DNA of 64,000 nt from Salvia splendens (lineage: Eukaryota; Streptophyta; Magnoliopsida; Lamiales; Lamiaceae), in assembly GCF_004379255.2 (NCBI RefSeq), contig NC_056039.1, positions 4,780,501-4,844,500 of the forward strand, in the 5' to 3' direction. Below are positions 38,326 through 49,486 of this stretch, one piece after another. Every line of letters starts with the position of its first letter. Within the stretch, counting starts at the first letter, position 1. The notes under the pieces were generated by a model. The model worked only from the letters and a program-made list of their open reading frames with translations. It was not told where the DNA came from and made no database searches. A program made the position numbers and the translations under genes.

Positions 38326-40455
38326 TTACTCGTCTTCCGATTTGGTGATGATCTCAGCTTTATGTTCGTATTTGTTCCTTCTCGTATAAGGGCTGGAATT
38401 GTGTTGATCGTAATGCTGTGAAGCAAGATACTTGAGCGCCTTCACGATGTCTCCAATGTTCGGCCTTATGTTAGGCTGCTCTTGGATGCACATTGCAGCG
38501 ATCGCCAGGGCTTGGTACAACCCCCTCACCGGATAGTGCCCCTCCAGAGCCGGATCTGCCATCTCGTGGAACCTCTTCCTGTCTTTGAACAGCGGCCGTG
38601 CCTGTTTGTTACATGCAGACGTCAACAACGAATTATTCAAGAATCACAAGCAATGGCAACGGTGAAATATGTTCGGATAGAGATTTTTACTAAATACTAA
38701 CCCAATCAACTAGATTTTGCTCGGGACCAGATTTTGTATAGTCGACAGCTCTCCTTCCTGTCAAGATCTCCAAAAGAACTACACCAAAGCTATAGATATC
38801 CGACTTGAAGTTGAGTTGGCCAGTCATAGCATAATCAGGAGCACAGTATCCATACGTGCCCATCACTCTTGTGGAAACATGAGTTTTGTCTCCACTCGGC
38901 CCCTCCTTCGCTAAACCAAAGTCCGATAGTTTGGAATTATATCCCTTCCCGAGCAATATGTTGGAACACTTCAAATCACGGTATATTATTGGTGGCGACA
39001 TCTTTGTATGCAAATACTCCAACCCTTCTGCTGCCCCCGCTGCTATCTTCATCCTGCTATTCCAGTCAAGGACCTCACTGCCGGGGTAGATGTCTATAGA
39101 TACCAAGAAAAGCAAGTCAATCCCAAATCTCATAAAAAATGAAGGCGTAAAAGAAAAAGAAGTGAGCTTGATTACCATGTAAAAGGTCCTGCAAACAACC
39201 TAGGGGCATATATTCATAGACTAACAACCTTTGATCTCCCTCGGCACAATAGCCTATTAGTTTGACAAGATTAGAGTGCTCTGCATTGCTTAGTGTTAAA
39301 ACTTCGGCCACAAATTCCCTAATTCCTTGAGAGCCGTTGCGATCTAGTTGCTTAATGGCCACAATCTGCATTCACAATACAACAGACATAATAAATTTGC
39401 AAGCAAATAAGATTAAGATGTATACTGCATTGTTGAATCACTTGATGTACCTCGCCATTGGGTAAACGACCTTTATAGACTGGTCCAAATCCTCCCTCAC
39501 CAAGAAAATTTCCATCCTTGAAATTCTCTGTTGCAGCAACTAAGTCAGCGAGGGCAAAGTTCCTCGCTTCGAAGATATTGCTCCCCGCATCAGAGCTAGG
39601 ACTCAAGCTGCCATTTGAGGATTGAGACACTAGTTTAGGATCTTTAATAGATCTATACAGGCTCGCCTTTGAGTGGTCTAAACAACACAAGACAAAGATG
39701 AACAAAGAAGATCAAAAACCAAGTTACAAGATCAACGGCCCAATTTGATCAATAATAGTAGTAACTAGGAGTAATAAATATTCACAATACATATAATGCA
39801 AAGACGAAAAGTGCAATTCCAAACAACAATCTAGCATAATTTTCATCAATAACTGCCATTCAAGACTACCACAAATCTCTAGAACATAAAAGCAAGCAAC
39901 AGTTTCAGATAACAATCAATTGGCAGTTTTGCATTACAAAGACATTAGGCTTTTTCTAGAATAATTTTTCCTTTAATGTCATATCATCACCTTTTTCCCC
40001 ATCACCCCTGGCATATAATAAAAAAAATCTCATTATCAAATTTTCTACATGGACATTGTAGACAGTTGAAAGAGGATTTTACACAATAACAAACACAGAA
40101 AAGCAAGCACGATCAAATGCAGGAATTCAGTCTCTCCAAATCAATCAATTCGCAATCGACAGAAGGTAATACTAACAAAGGTAAAACAGGTATACATAAA
40201 CAGGAATAATATTACAATCTACAATGTAGAATGACAAAGCCTAACCCTAACATGCAATGTAGAAAACGATTCCGATCGAGAAAAAATCGGATCTTTTAAT
40301 CAATCATTTGTGAAGAAGCCTTGATCAGAGAAGGAAAAATGGATATTGTGTTAGTTTTAACTACATTTACCCGATGGGGTTCTGTCGTCGATGGCCAATT
40401 TTTTCTTTTTATATTGCTTCTTGTGAGAGGATCTTGCGCACGAGAAACACCCCAT
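38326..40455 (-). CDS. PBS1-like receptor-like cytoplasmic kinase (RLCK-VII)
   Basis: Membrane-anchored Ser/Thr kinase that relays signals from cell-surface receptor kinases. Exons in gene order: 40371-40455, 39451-39677, 39176-39365, 38702-39093, 38326-38601 (389 aa). The N-terminus MGCFSC carries the Gly2 myristoylation site and Cys palmitoylation sites typical of the class. The kinase shows [18 protein letters not shown] (Lys109), [10 protein letters not shown] (Asp207) and DFGLAK (Asp225). The activation segment ends [16 protein letters not shown], with APD instead of the common APE. From memory this variant is typical of the PBL5/6/7 group, so the change is probably not damaging. The short tail is rich in charged residues. 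All phases close. Confidence 0.92.
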
Positions 40456-41250
40456 GCCTAGTTCCTCCTCCCTCCCTCTCCCCTCTCTCTCTCTCTATAA
40501 ATATTTATTCTAATATATGTGGTTTCTTTTTTATTTCTCAGCTGCAAATACCGGAGAACAGGGAAAGAAATGAATTAGTAATAAGCAGAAGACGGTTTTT
40601 CAGACGAGAGGGAAGGAGAAACTGCAACCCAAACACAATTTCCTCTGTTTTATTCAGTTTTCGAATTCAGATATAAACATCTCTGTTCTTTGGGATGGCT
40701 ATTCTACTTCTCGCGCAGGAATGTCTAGAAATTCTTCCAATGGTAGACTGCCACGTGGGAACATTAACGGTTACTTCTATTCACGGTCGTTGCATGCAAT
40801 ATTTATTTATATTAAATTTCTATAATAATTCTTTGGCAATTGCATTAAATTAGTAGTTGTGCTGTGTAGCGTATCCAATTTTTATTTTGTTTTATTTTTT
40901 AGCCAACTTTAATTTTCTATCCTTAATGAAGGTTGTTATGAGAGAATTTTTGGTTGCACAAATTAGAAAATAAGCCCATATTAATTATTTTAGGTGTCTC
41001 GGATTTACTAGTTTGAAGAAATTAAAACTGAAACACATCTTGATCTTTTTAGGTGACTCTGGTCCGGTAGTTATAACGAAAGAAATTCTATATAAAAATA
41101 TTGAATATACATCAAGTTAATAAGAAAGATGATAAGTTTTATAGAGGATTATTAAAATAGGCAACATTCAATTTCTTAATTACATTTTCTCACACTCATT
41201 ATCTATTATATGAATGAGTAATATGTATGGGCTTTTTTCGCAAATGGTAA
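40456..41250. promoter_or_regulatory. Upstream region of the RLCK gene
   Basis: A CT-rich tract (CCCTCTCTCTCTCTC, 40478-40496) lies just upstream of the ATG and fits a plant 5' leader. On the minus strand ATATTTATAGAG (about 40492-40508) is a TATA-like candidate. The rest, to the Harbinger element at 41251, is AT-rich without a call. Confidence 0.4.
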
Positions 41251-43187
41251 GGTCATCCACAACGCTGTCACTAAATCGTCCCTTAAATTACTATTTGCGG
41301 GCCCCACTGTACTTTTTTACTTCATCCCTTAACTAAGGAACGGAACCTGCAACCCTCCGCCCTTAAATTACTATTCATTCAATTTTATTTTTATTTTTTT
41401 TCCAACCAAATTCAATTAAAAAAAACACACTTCATTAAAAATAAAATAAAATTACAACATAAAATAAAATACAACTTAAAATTTAAAAAAAATAAAAAAG
41501 ACATAATTAAAATCCTAAAAAAATAAAAATGACATAATTTAAAATATAATTTTATAGAAAATAAAAAAACTACTCCATCGGCGAATCATCCCCCGAAGGC
41601 GGTGGAGGTGCACTGAAACCGTGAGGAGGCGGAATGCCAAGTTGTGCTGCCATAAACGTAATTCCGTTAAGCCAGGCTTGGTATTGCCCGGGCGTCATGC
41701 GGGAAGTGTCTGCCATTGTGGCGGTCATGTACATGGCCATAAGGGAGTTGGGGGGTCCCCCCGAGCCCGAGCCCGCCTGGCTTGATTCGGCTCGGCCCCT
41801 CCTCCCTCTAGCCGCCTTCACCGCATTTCTCCCTTGCGGCCGACGGCGCCCACGGGAGGACTCCCGGCATCGTCTGTCGGGGTCTCAACCTCCTGCGAGG
41901 CAAACTCTTGTCGCCCCCTGCCCGAACCGCCCTCACCAGACAAGTATTGGCCACTCGTCGTGTGCTTCGTGCGCTTCGAGGTCGAGCCCGTGCTGGACCG
42001 CACACCGCCGGCCCACCTTTCCTCGTCCTTGACGACCTCCCAAACATCAACATATTTGAATTGTTTGCCGGTGTCGTCGAAGTAGACCCGCAAAGCCGAC
42101 CTCAGAATGTCGGCTCCCGTGGCTCCGTTTTGGTAATGAGCCGCTTCATTCTTGTGGATGGCGCAGAATCGTTTGACCTCTCTGTCGACTCGGTCAAAGT
42201 GAGCGCAAAGCATCTTATATGTGCGGCGGCGGGACCCCTTTGGCTTAATCTGGTGGTAGGCCTCGGTGACCTTTTCCCAGAAGCACTTCCGAGGTTGTTG
42301 ATTCCCGACGATGGGATCGTACGAGACTCTGATCCAGGCGTTGTACACCGCCATCGTTTCTTTGGGGCCGTACGGATGTCGGCCTAGATTCTCCTCCTCC
42401 TCGTCCGCCTCCGCCTCCGCCCTGGAGCTTCCACCGCCTCGGCCTCCTCCCCCGCCTCGGCCTCCTCCCCCGCTTCGGCTTTCTTCCGGAGTGGGTTCAA
42501 CGGAATAATCCTCCCAAATCTGGGATAATCCCTGCGAATACCGCGGGGCGGAGGGACGGGCGTATGCATCCACGTCAAAATTAGGTGGTTGGTACCCCCC
42601 CCTCGGCGTCAACGAACCCTGGGTGCCCGGCGTCGACGAACCGGAACCACCCAATGTGTTGTACATGCTCCCCCAGTCGCCGAATGCGTTGAGATCCCAC
42701 CCGCCGGAGCCACCATCGCCGAAGTTTCCGTCGCCGGACATTTTGTGATGAGATGTTAGATGAAAATTGGAGAGGAAATGGAGATGATTTGGGAAGAATA
42801 GATGTGTAGTTGTGTGTGAAATGATGATGAATTAGGAATATTTATAGAGTAAAAAATAAAAAAAAAATGGAAAACGGCTATAAACGGTAATATTACCGTT
42901 TTTAATTTTAATTTTTTTTAATTTTTTTTATTTAATTCAAATTTTTTAAAAAAATGAATTATTGCGTCAGCGTGATGGTGCCCACTCGCGGGCCGGCGAG
43001 TGGGCGTCCGCATGGCGTCGGGGCGCGCCACGTCGCCTCGGCACGTGGCGAGACGTCTCGCCAACCGTCACGGCATGACGGAACGCGGAACGGGCTGAGG
43101 ACGAGACGAGGCGGCGCAACGCGCCACGCCGCCGTCTCGTTCCTTCGTGACGGAATACGGGCCACCCGCGTCGCATTGCGGGTGGCC
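41251..43187. mobile_element. PIF/Harbinger element C
   Basis: The left end is GGTCATCCACAACGCTG and the inward right end GGCCACCCGCAATGCGAC, with TAA on both sides (41248-41250 and 43188-43190). It is 1.94 kb and carries ORF1 (minus) but no transposase. The leader (42740-42850) and GC-rich arm (42955-43187, CCCACTCGCGGG and GCGAGTGGGCG) match element B, so B and C belong to one family. Confidence 0.88.
41570..42741 (-). CDS. Harbinger ORF1, Myb/SANT-like protein, frameshifted
   Basis: The frame from 42741 codes for 307 aa: a Gly-rich N-terminus (MSGDGNFGDGG), an acidic and Gly/Arg stretch, then the Myb/SANT-like core (MAVYNAWIRVSYDPIVG, CFWEKVTEAYHQIKP) and a Ser/Thr/Gly tail. It stops at 41818 in GRKGEMR, but the sequence continues open in another frame for 83 codons (41570-41821: ARGRRGRAESSQ then MTPGQYQAWLNGI). 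A one-base indel near 41820 probably split a single ORF1 of about 390 aa. Such proteins bind DNA and help PIF/Harbinger transposase enter the nucleus. The core is uninterrupted, so a C-terminally shortened protein could still be made. Confidence 0.75.
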
Positions 43188-43365
43188 TAACACGTTCAAT
43201 TTTAATAGTATAAGATTCAATCCCATCATCTCTAAAAACTTAAACAATATATATGGGGCTGCAATTAAAATTAGAACTTATAAGGAGATTTTTATGTCAA
43301 TTAGTTGTTAGTTTCTTTTCCATAAATTTCTCTCACTCGGTAATTTTTAATACATTTTGGTTAAT

Positions 43366-43460
43366 TAGGGGATATAGCTTAAATAGTAGGGCATTCAAAT
43401 TGCGATAATGGAGTATAAGCAACTAATTAGGTTCGATTTCTATCGCCTCCATCAATTCCC
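43366..43460 (+). other. tRNA-like relic or SINE head
   Basis: GGGGATATAGCTTAAATAG resembles a tRNA 5' end with a pol III A box, and GGTTCGATTTC 60 bp later resembles a B box. The acceptor-stem ends do not pair well (GGGGATA against TCGCCTCCA) and the anticodon arm is poor, so it is not a working tRNA. A decayed SINE or tRNA pseudogene is the likely reading. Confidence 0.25.
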
Positions 43461-43587
43461 CCAGGCCCCATCTAAACTATGGTCAAATTTGATCGTGTTT
43501 AAACTTTTGTTTAAAATATTACCGCACTGGTATATATTACTGATAGTTTGTTTGTGCAATTTTTCTGAACTTATATATATTAGTGTC

Positions 43588-44302
43588 TGATGAATCCGCG
43601 AATTTCTGATGTTAGTGAATGCAGGAAAATACAGATCACGACACAAAGAATTTACGTGGTTCGATTTACTGAAGTAAATCTACGTCCACGGGAAGAAAAG
43701 AGGGCAGAGTTGTATTGCTTGATCTGTTTTCTACAGCTTACAAATACAAACTTGCTATATGGTGTTTTATCTCTAGAGAGCTTAACCCTTTTCTATCTGA
43801 TCTAAGTTCTATTTATACATTGAACTAAGATCGTGGCTTGCATCACCACTAATGATGGTTGTGGATGTCGTGGAGGTCCTGCATGTAGCGTAGGTCATGG
43901 CCTACGATCGTGGCCTGAGCAGACACCACGTGGTAGTGGGTGTGTTGGAAGTTGTGGAAATCCTGTATGGGTCCACTAACTCCTTGTTCGGTCGAATACT
44001 GAGACCGAACTGCTTTGGTTGCCGATCTGAGAGTAGAGCTTGATGCCGACCTGAGAGCAGAGCTTGATTGGTTGGCTTTTGCCGAGCTGTAGGCTGAGGC
44101 CGAACTCTTACTGAGACCGAACTGCTTTGGTTGCCGATCTGGGAGCTTGATGCCGACTTGAGAGCAGAGCTTGATTGGTTGGCTTTTACCGAGCTGTAGG
44201 CTGAGGCCGAACTCTTTGGTAATGCCGAACTCATACTCTTCCTTGGGCTTTGGGCTGATGGGCCGTTGGTGCTGTTGGGCTTGTTTAGTCCGTACCCCAT
44301 CA
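43588..44302 (-). repeat. 3' LTR of the Gypsy element
   Basis: It begins TGATGAATCCGCG and ends GTACCCCATCA on the plus strand, with TG..CA borders and TGATG/CATCA termini. By eye it matches the other LTR throughout. It holds internal repeats of TTGCCGATCTG and GAGCAGAGCTTGATTGG. Confidence 0.92.
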
Positions 44303-44313
44303 CTACCCCCCCC
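44303..44313 (-). other. Polypurine tract
   Basis: On the minus strand GGGGGGGGTAG stands directly upstream of the 3' LTR, the expected primer position for plus-strand DNA synthesis. Confidence 0.7.
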
Positions 44314-44641
44314 GAAAGACGAAGTGAATCACTTCGGCGAAGCGAGTCACTTCGGCATTCTGGATAAAGGTACGGGGGAGGCTGACGTCAGGGGACGTGC
44401 CTTGCACGTGACTGCATTAAATGCGACAGTAAAATCCGGCCGTTGAATCCCGAAAAGGTGGGATTCGAAACGGTGCGACGATTTTGAAATCTTCGCCGAA
44501 TCTGATAAATACCTCCTTTCTTCATCATTGAAGCACTTTTGCGACTGCTTCTTCTGCACTCTATCTCCTTTGCGTAAAAATTTCCTTCCGCTTTCAAGAA
44601 TTTCTTCAGAATTTCTTCAGATTTTGCAAAGAGTAAGAACC

Positions 44642-46495
44642 ATGTCTTCTTCTTCTTCTTCCGAGTTAGGTAGCGGTAGGAAAGGGGGCAAGGGGTCTTC
44701 TAGCCGGAAAGAGTCCGGAGAGAAGACTGTAGAATACTTTCACAGCGTCTTGAGTAAGGACACCGTGATATCTCTACACGAAAAATATCTTCTTCCCGGG
44801 GGGAAGGCGGTGGTTCCCGACGATGATCATAGGGCTAACGACCCGCCGGAGGGTTATGCCACCGTTTACGAAGCCTGCTTAGAATGCGGGCTTCGTTTCC
44901 CTCTTCCCCCACCTTTTGTAGAGCTTCTTGATTTTTTTCAACTCCCTTTAGGTCAGGTGACTCCGAATTCTTGGAGGCACTTGTCGGCTTTTGCTGCCGA
45001 ACTCCGTAGGCTAGATAAGGATCTGTCTCTGCGGGCAATCCTTAATTTTTTCCAATTTAAAAGGAAGGGATCTTGGTTTTACTTGATCCCCTTACAGCCT
45101 TTTAGGGCATTCTGCAAAACCAAGTGGCCGAAATGGCAAAACCGCTTCTTTTTTTATAATAGGACAGCGGCTCCGGGCTTCCCCTGGAGAGGGCCGAAGT
45201 CCGTGATTCCTCATCCTCGGTTAGAACCGTTGGCCGAGCTCGAGGGCGAGCTCAATAAGATTCCTATGATTAGGAAACAATACTCGGAAACTGAGCTCGT
45301 CAAGGGCGACCTCGTGTTCAATATCTCGTCTTCGGACGAAGAAACTGAGGGTGAGGATTTCTTTTTTATGCTTTACTGCTTTAGCAGCGAAAACTAACCT
45401 TGTTTCCTTGCTTTTTGGCAGTGTACATGCTGAATAAGGCTAGCCGCAAATCTTCGGAGTCCAAGGAGCCGGAGAGGCCGAAAACCACCAGCTCGGCGTC
45501 TGATGCCGAGAGGACTCCGAAAAGGCAAAAAACCTCTTCGGATCCGAAGAAGCCGGAGTCGACTTCGGCAAAGGGGAAGGGGAAGGCCCAGAAGCCCCCG
45601 AGAGCGCCAGAGAAAGACGTGGTCTTGGCGCCTCCTTCGGAACATATCTGTGAGCCGTTTTTATGGCCCACGGACTTCGCCGAGGTGAATTCTATTCTTG
45701 ATTTTCTGACCTTGCTTTTTTCCTGTATTTTTTGTGGCCCCTTTGTTGACTTTTTTCTTTATCCATTTTCAGAGGAACGATATGCTCTCCAAGCTCGTCG
45801 CCATCGAACTCTCCAAAGCGTCCAATGACTATGCTGAGATGCAGAGGAAGTTGGCGGCTGCTTGTCATCGGGCCGAACAGGCTGAGGCTAACTTTGAGAA
45901 GGCCAGAGCTGCTAGGATTTCGGCCCAGGATGAAGCTCAGTTTGCCAAAAACCAGCTCGTCATCCAGCGAGAGCAGACGAAACGGAGGGATGCTGCCGCC
46001 GTGGCTGCCCAGGGGGAGGCTCTCCGTGTTTACACGGAGAAACTCTTTTTGAGCAGCCAGTTCTCGGCTTTTGTCGGTAGTCTGGTAAGGCTAATTACCG
46101 ATAAGGGCGAGCAGGGGGCCGACGTCGTGCTGCCTCTGTACAGCCGAGAGATAGCAGCTCGGCTTCAGAATCTGCCGCTCCTTGAGGAGCTCGCTTCATC
46201 CTCGGTCCTGCTTTCTGCAGACCGAGTCCGGAGTTGTCGAGCTGATCGGGACGAGAACCTGGAGGCTATCTTTGCCTCCGTGGGACCCGTTTCACCCGCT
46301 TCGACTTACAACGGAGAGGGTGAGGCCGAGCCGCTGGAGCCGGAGGCCGAAGTCGAGCGGGCCGGGCATCCGGAGAAGGAAGCCGATCAGGAGGCGGAGG
46401 CGAGGCCGGCAGGATGCGAGGCCGAGGCTGAGGTAGCTCAGGAAAAAGGAGCTGAACCAGACCGAGGAGCCGGAGACGAAGCTGGCGGAGTATGA
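44642..46495 (+). CDS. Antisense retrotransposon gene, 'putative gypsy type transposon' family
   Basis: Three exons, 44642-45350, 45422-45684 and 45773-46495, with GT..AG borders and closed phases, give 564 aa. It lies antisense to gag, between the tandem arrays and the 3' LTR. The first exon contains ECGLRFPLPPPFVELLDFF and QVTPNSWRHLSAFAAELRR, which I recognise as the plant transposon domain PF04195 (Transposase_28). The middle is a Ser/Lys/Pro-rich linker (KASRKSSESKEPERPK). The last exon is coiled coil (EMQRKLAAACHRAEQAE) with an acidic Glu/Ala-rich tail. A GATAAATA stretch near 44505 could be its TATA box. In Grande elements such antisense genes are known, but no function is settled. Complete frames in a copy without pol suggest a recent insertion. 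Confidence 0.7.
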
Positions 46496-46699
46496 TTTCG
46501 TCTCCCTTCTCTTAGTCTAGTTTTCTTCCTTGTAAAATGGCCTTGAAGCCCTCCTAGTGTAAAAAAATTTTCCATGTGGATGAAAAATTCTCTACACTTG
46601 TCTTCGTATAGCTTTTCGTACTCGCCTTTATTCCTGTTGTATTTTACTATCTGCTCGGTATAGCTGCCGAACTAACATAGCTGCTTTGCACTCAAGGAG

Positions 46700-47452
46700 A
46701 TGGAGATACTTCACTGGAAACGGCTGTACTCTTCGGCTTTAGACGAAGCTGAGAAAAGAGCTATAGCCGATCAGACGAAGAATGACGAGCTTCTGGCTCG
46801 TTTAGTGGAGCTGGAGGCCGATAATAAGGACTTAGAGTCCGATAAGAATGATCTGGAGGCCGAGCTGAATACGACCATTGCTGAGAGGACTGCGTACGAG
46901 GATTACATCCGTGTGCGCGGGGGAATGACCATATCAGATGTTCAGAGTCGAGTTGACGAACTGTGGGAGGAATATCATGTACTCCGGAGGAACAATGCGC
47001 TGGAGAGCTCGGCTTGCCAACAAGTCGTGAAATCATTGCGGCGCTGGGCTTCTCGGTACGACATAGTTCTTTCCCGGCGTCCCTCAATTGAGAGATTCCT
47101 CAGGCATTTCCCGCCAACAGATGCTAGTACTCCAGCTCAAACCTCTGATTCACTTGCTCAAAACCCTACTCCAAGTCAGCAACGAACTCAGGGACAACCG
47201 GAGACGTCAAGTCGAGGACGGACTGAAGTTCGCAGAGGAGTTGTGGTTATGAGTGAGCAAGATCGGCAAATGCTTCGTGAAGAGACTCTTCGCCGCCGAG
47301 GTGCTAGGACTTCCCGGGCTCAGAGAAGAGGTGGCAGGTCGATTAGAGCATCTCGTCGACCTGCTTATTCTGCGGCTGCCTGGAGCGCCCGAACTCAGCT
47401 TCACGAGGATTTTGTGAATAGATGGCTCAACTTTAGCAACCCTGGACAGTAG
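46700..47452 (+). CDS. Second antisense frame of the retrotransposon, coiled-coil and basic
   Basis: A single 250-codon frame (MEILHWKRLYSSALDEAEK) begins 205 bp after the stop of the preceding gene, on the same strand. The first 100 residues are strongly heptad-like (LEADNKDLESDKNDLEAEL). The rest is rich in Arg, Ser and Thr with short basic patches (RTSRAQRRGGRSIRAS). CACTCAAG stands just before the ATG and could be a splice acceptor, so this may be a further exon of the upstream gene. I recognise no domain beyond the coiled coil. Confidence 0.55.
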   Translation: MEILHWKRLYSSALDEAEKRAIADQTKNDELLARLVELEADNKDLESDKNDLEAELNTTIAERTAYEDYIRVRGGMTISDVQSRVDELWEEYHVLRRNNALESSACQQVVKSLRRWASRYDIVLSRRPSIERFLRHFPPTDASTPAQTSDSLAQNPTPSQQRTQGQPETSSRGRTEVRRGVVVMSEQDRQMLREETLRRRGARTSRAQRRGGRSIRASRRPAYSAAAWSARTQLHEDFVNRWLNFSNPGQ

Positions 47453-47595
47453 AATAGTCCTTTGTAATAGCGTAACGCCATCTCGTAGGGTAGCGGAGTT
47501 GTGTGCCGAACAAGATTTGAAAAATGAAATTTTGTTTTCGCTTCTAACACTCTGTATTTACAGCTTAGCGAAAAAATTTCATCGTACTTGTCCTC

Positions 47596-47990
47596 GGTCT
47601 TATGAAGTAAACTTCTTTGACCGGACTTGGTCCTTGGTCTTATGAAGTAAACTTCTTTGACCGGACTTGGTCCTTGGTCTGATGAAATAAACATCTTTGA
47701 CCGGACTCGTCTTTGGTCTGATGAAATAAACATCTTTGACCGGACTCGTCTTTGGTCTGATGAAATAAACATCTTTGACCGGACTCGTCTTTGGTCTGAT
47801 GAAATAAACATCTTTGACCGGACTCGTCTTTGGTCTGATGAAATAAACATCTTTGACCGGACTCGTCTTTGGTCTGATGAAATAAACATCTTTGACCGGA
47901 CTCGTCTTTGGTCTGATGAAATAAACATCTTTGACCGGACTCGTCTTTGGTCTGATGAAATAAACATCTCTGACCGGACTTGGTTTGCGT
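47596..47990. repeat. 39 bp tandem array in the retrotransposon
   Basis: About nine to ten copies of a 39 bp unit containing GTCTGATGAAATAAACATC and TTTGACCGGACTCG. The leftmost copies read CTTATGAAGTAAACTTC and the middle ones are nearly identical. Because 39 is a multiple of three and no stop falls in some frames, both strands show long repetitive frames, which I do not take as genes. Confidence 0.9.
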
Positions 47991-48239
47991 TCTAATTTGG
48001 CGATTTTTGTCGCCGGGATCGAACTTTCCCTTGTCCTAATTCGGCGAGTTTTATCGCGTGGATCGGACTTTCCCAGTTAACCGAAGTGGTCTTATGCAGT
48101 AAACCTCTTTGACTAGACATGGTCGTCCTCGGTCTTATGAGGTAAACTTCTTTGACCGAACTTGGTCGTCCTAATTCGGCGAGGTTTATCGCGTGGATCG
48201 GACTTTCCCTTATTGCAGTTCGTTTCAGACGAAGTGCTT

Positions 48240-48760
48240 ATTTCTTAAGCCGAATTGTGGTCTTGTATCTTCCTGAGAAGCTTGGACTCTCAATCGTTGG
48301 CTTATTGCAGTTCGTTTCAGACGAACTGCTTGTTTAAGCTGAATTGTGGTCTTGTATCCTCTTTAGAAGCTTTGACTTCACAATCGTTGGCTTATTGCAG
48401 TTCGTTTCAGACGAACTGCTTGTTTAAGCTGAATTGTGGTCTTGTATCCTCTTTAGAAGCTTTGACTCACAATCGTTGGCTTATTGCAGTTCGTTTCAGA
48501 CGAACTGCTTGTTTAAGCTGAATTGTAGTCTTGTATCCTCTTTAGAAGCTTTGACTTCACAATCGTTGGCTTATTGCAGTTCGTTTCAGACGAACTGCTT
48601 GTTTAAGCTGAATTGTGGTCTTGTATCCTCTTTAGAAGCTTTGACTCACAATCGTTGGCTTATTGCAGTTCGTTTCAGACGAACTGCTTGTTTAAGCTGA
48701 ATTGTGGTCTTGTATCCTCTTTAGAAGCTTTGACTCACAATCGTTGGCTTGTATATGTTC
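48240..48760. repeat. 89-90 bp tandem array in the retrotransposon
   Basis: About six copies of an 89-90 bp unit with GTCTTGTATCCTCTTTAGA, CAATCGTTGGCTTATTGCAG and TTCGTTTCAGACGAACTGC. Each unit carries the short palindrome GTTCGTTTCAGACGAAC. Copies differ by single bases and one-base length changes (GACTTCAC or GACTCAC). Confidence 0.9.
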
Positions 48761-48932
48761 TAAGAAGGGGATCAGCCTTCGAAGAACAAGATACCTCAGT
48801 AACATTTGTAAGAGACGACACGCACAGAGACAGACAAAACACACAGACAAAACGCACAGAGACAAACAAAGACCAAGCAAACCAAAGAAAGCACATTGAC
48901 CGAACAGGACTCAAGACTGACTGGACTGTCTC

Positions 48933-49380
48933 TTACAAATGGAACTTTTTGAGGTTGGAAACGTACCATGTTCGGGGTACTTGTGCTCCTGACACGTGAG
49001 TCAATTTGTAAGACCCTTTGCCGAGGACTTCTGACACCCGATATGGACCTTCCCATGTGGGTTCGAGTTCGCCCAGCTTTTCTGCTCGGCTTACTTCGTT
49101 GTTTCTCAAGACGAGATCTCCCACTTGAAATTGCAGCTTTTTCACCCTTTGGTTATAATACCGGGCTACTTGCTCCTTGTACTTGGCTGCTTTTATGCAG
49201 GCCAATTCTCTTCTTTCTTCGGCAAGATCTAGTTCGGCTCCCAGTCCGTCACCATTCACTTCTGAGGAGAAATGGAGGTCGGGGACTGGGTATGCCGATC
49301 TCAACCGGAATCACGGCTTCAGTGCCGTACACCATCGAGTTCGGCTCTGGTGTGACTTCGGTCATTTCGCCTGCCTCTGA
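48933..49380 (-). pseudogene. Pol remnant: integrase C-terminal end
   Basis: On the minus strand MVYGTEAVIPVEIG (about 49370-49320), a typical end of the Gypsy integrase core, is followed after a frame change by KLQFQVGDLVLRNNEV, PTWEGPYRVSEVL and TWYVSNLKKF, the C-terminal tail of Gypsy integrases. It stops at 48933. Protease, reverse transcriptase, RNase H and the catalytic part of integrase are missing between gag (ending at 49487) and this piece. Confidence 0.8.
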
Positions 49381-49486
49381 CTCCGGTTGCTGTGATCGCT
49401 ATGCTTGATGGTGCCGAGCTGATTGCTCGGCACTTTTAAGCGCAATCTGCAAACTCTTGCTCTTTTTTGATCACCTCGGATGACCG

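Noticed and set aside
43902..44303. 133-codon frame, and its twin at 50887-51285
   Set aside because: Both lie within the two LTRs and match each other because the LTRs do; not a gene.
45381..45671. Minus frames opposite the antisense retrotransposon gene
   Set aside because: Shadow frames of its exon 2; no domain and no fit with the gag-pol order.
47401..47967. 188-codon minus frame and the 112-codon plus frame opposite
   Set aside because: Both come from a 39 bp repeat whose length is a multiple of three.
48240..48760. Regular repeats resembling a CRISPR array
   Set aside because: The whole 89-90 bp unit is repeated with no unique spacers, inside a plant retrotransposon.
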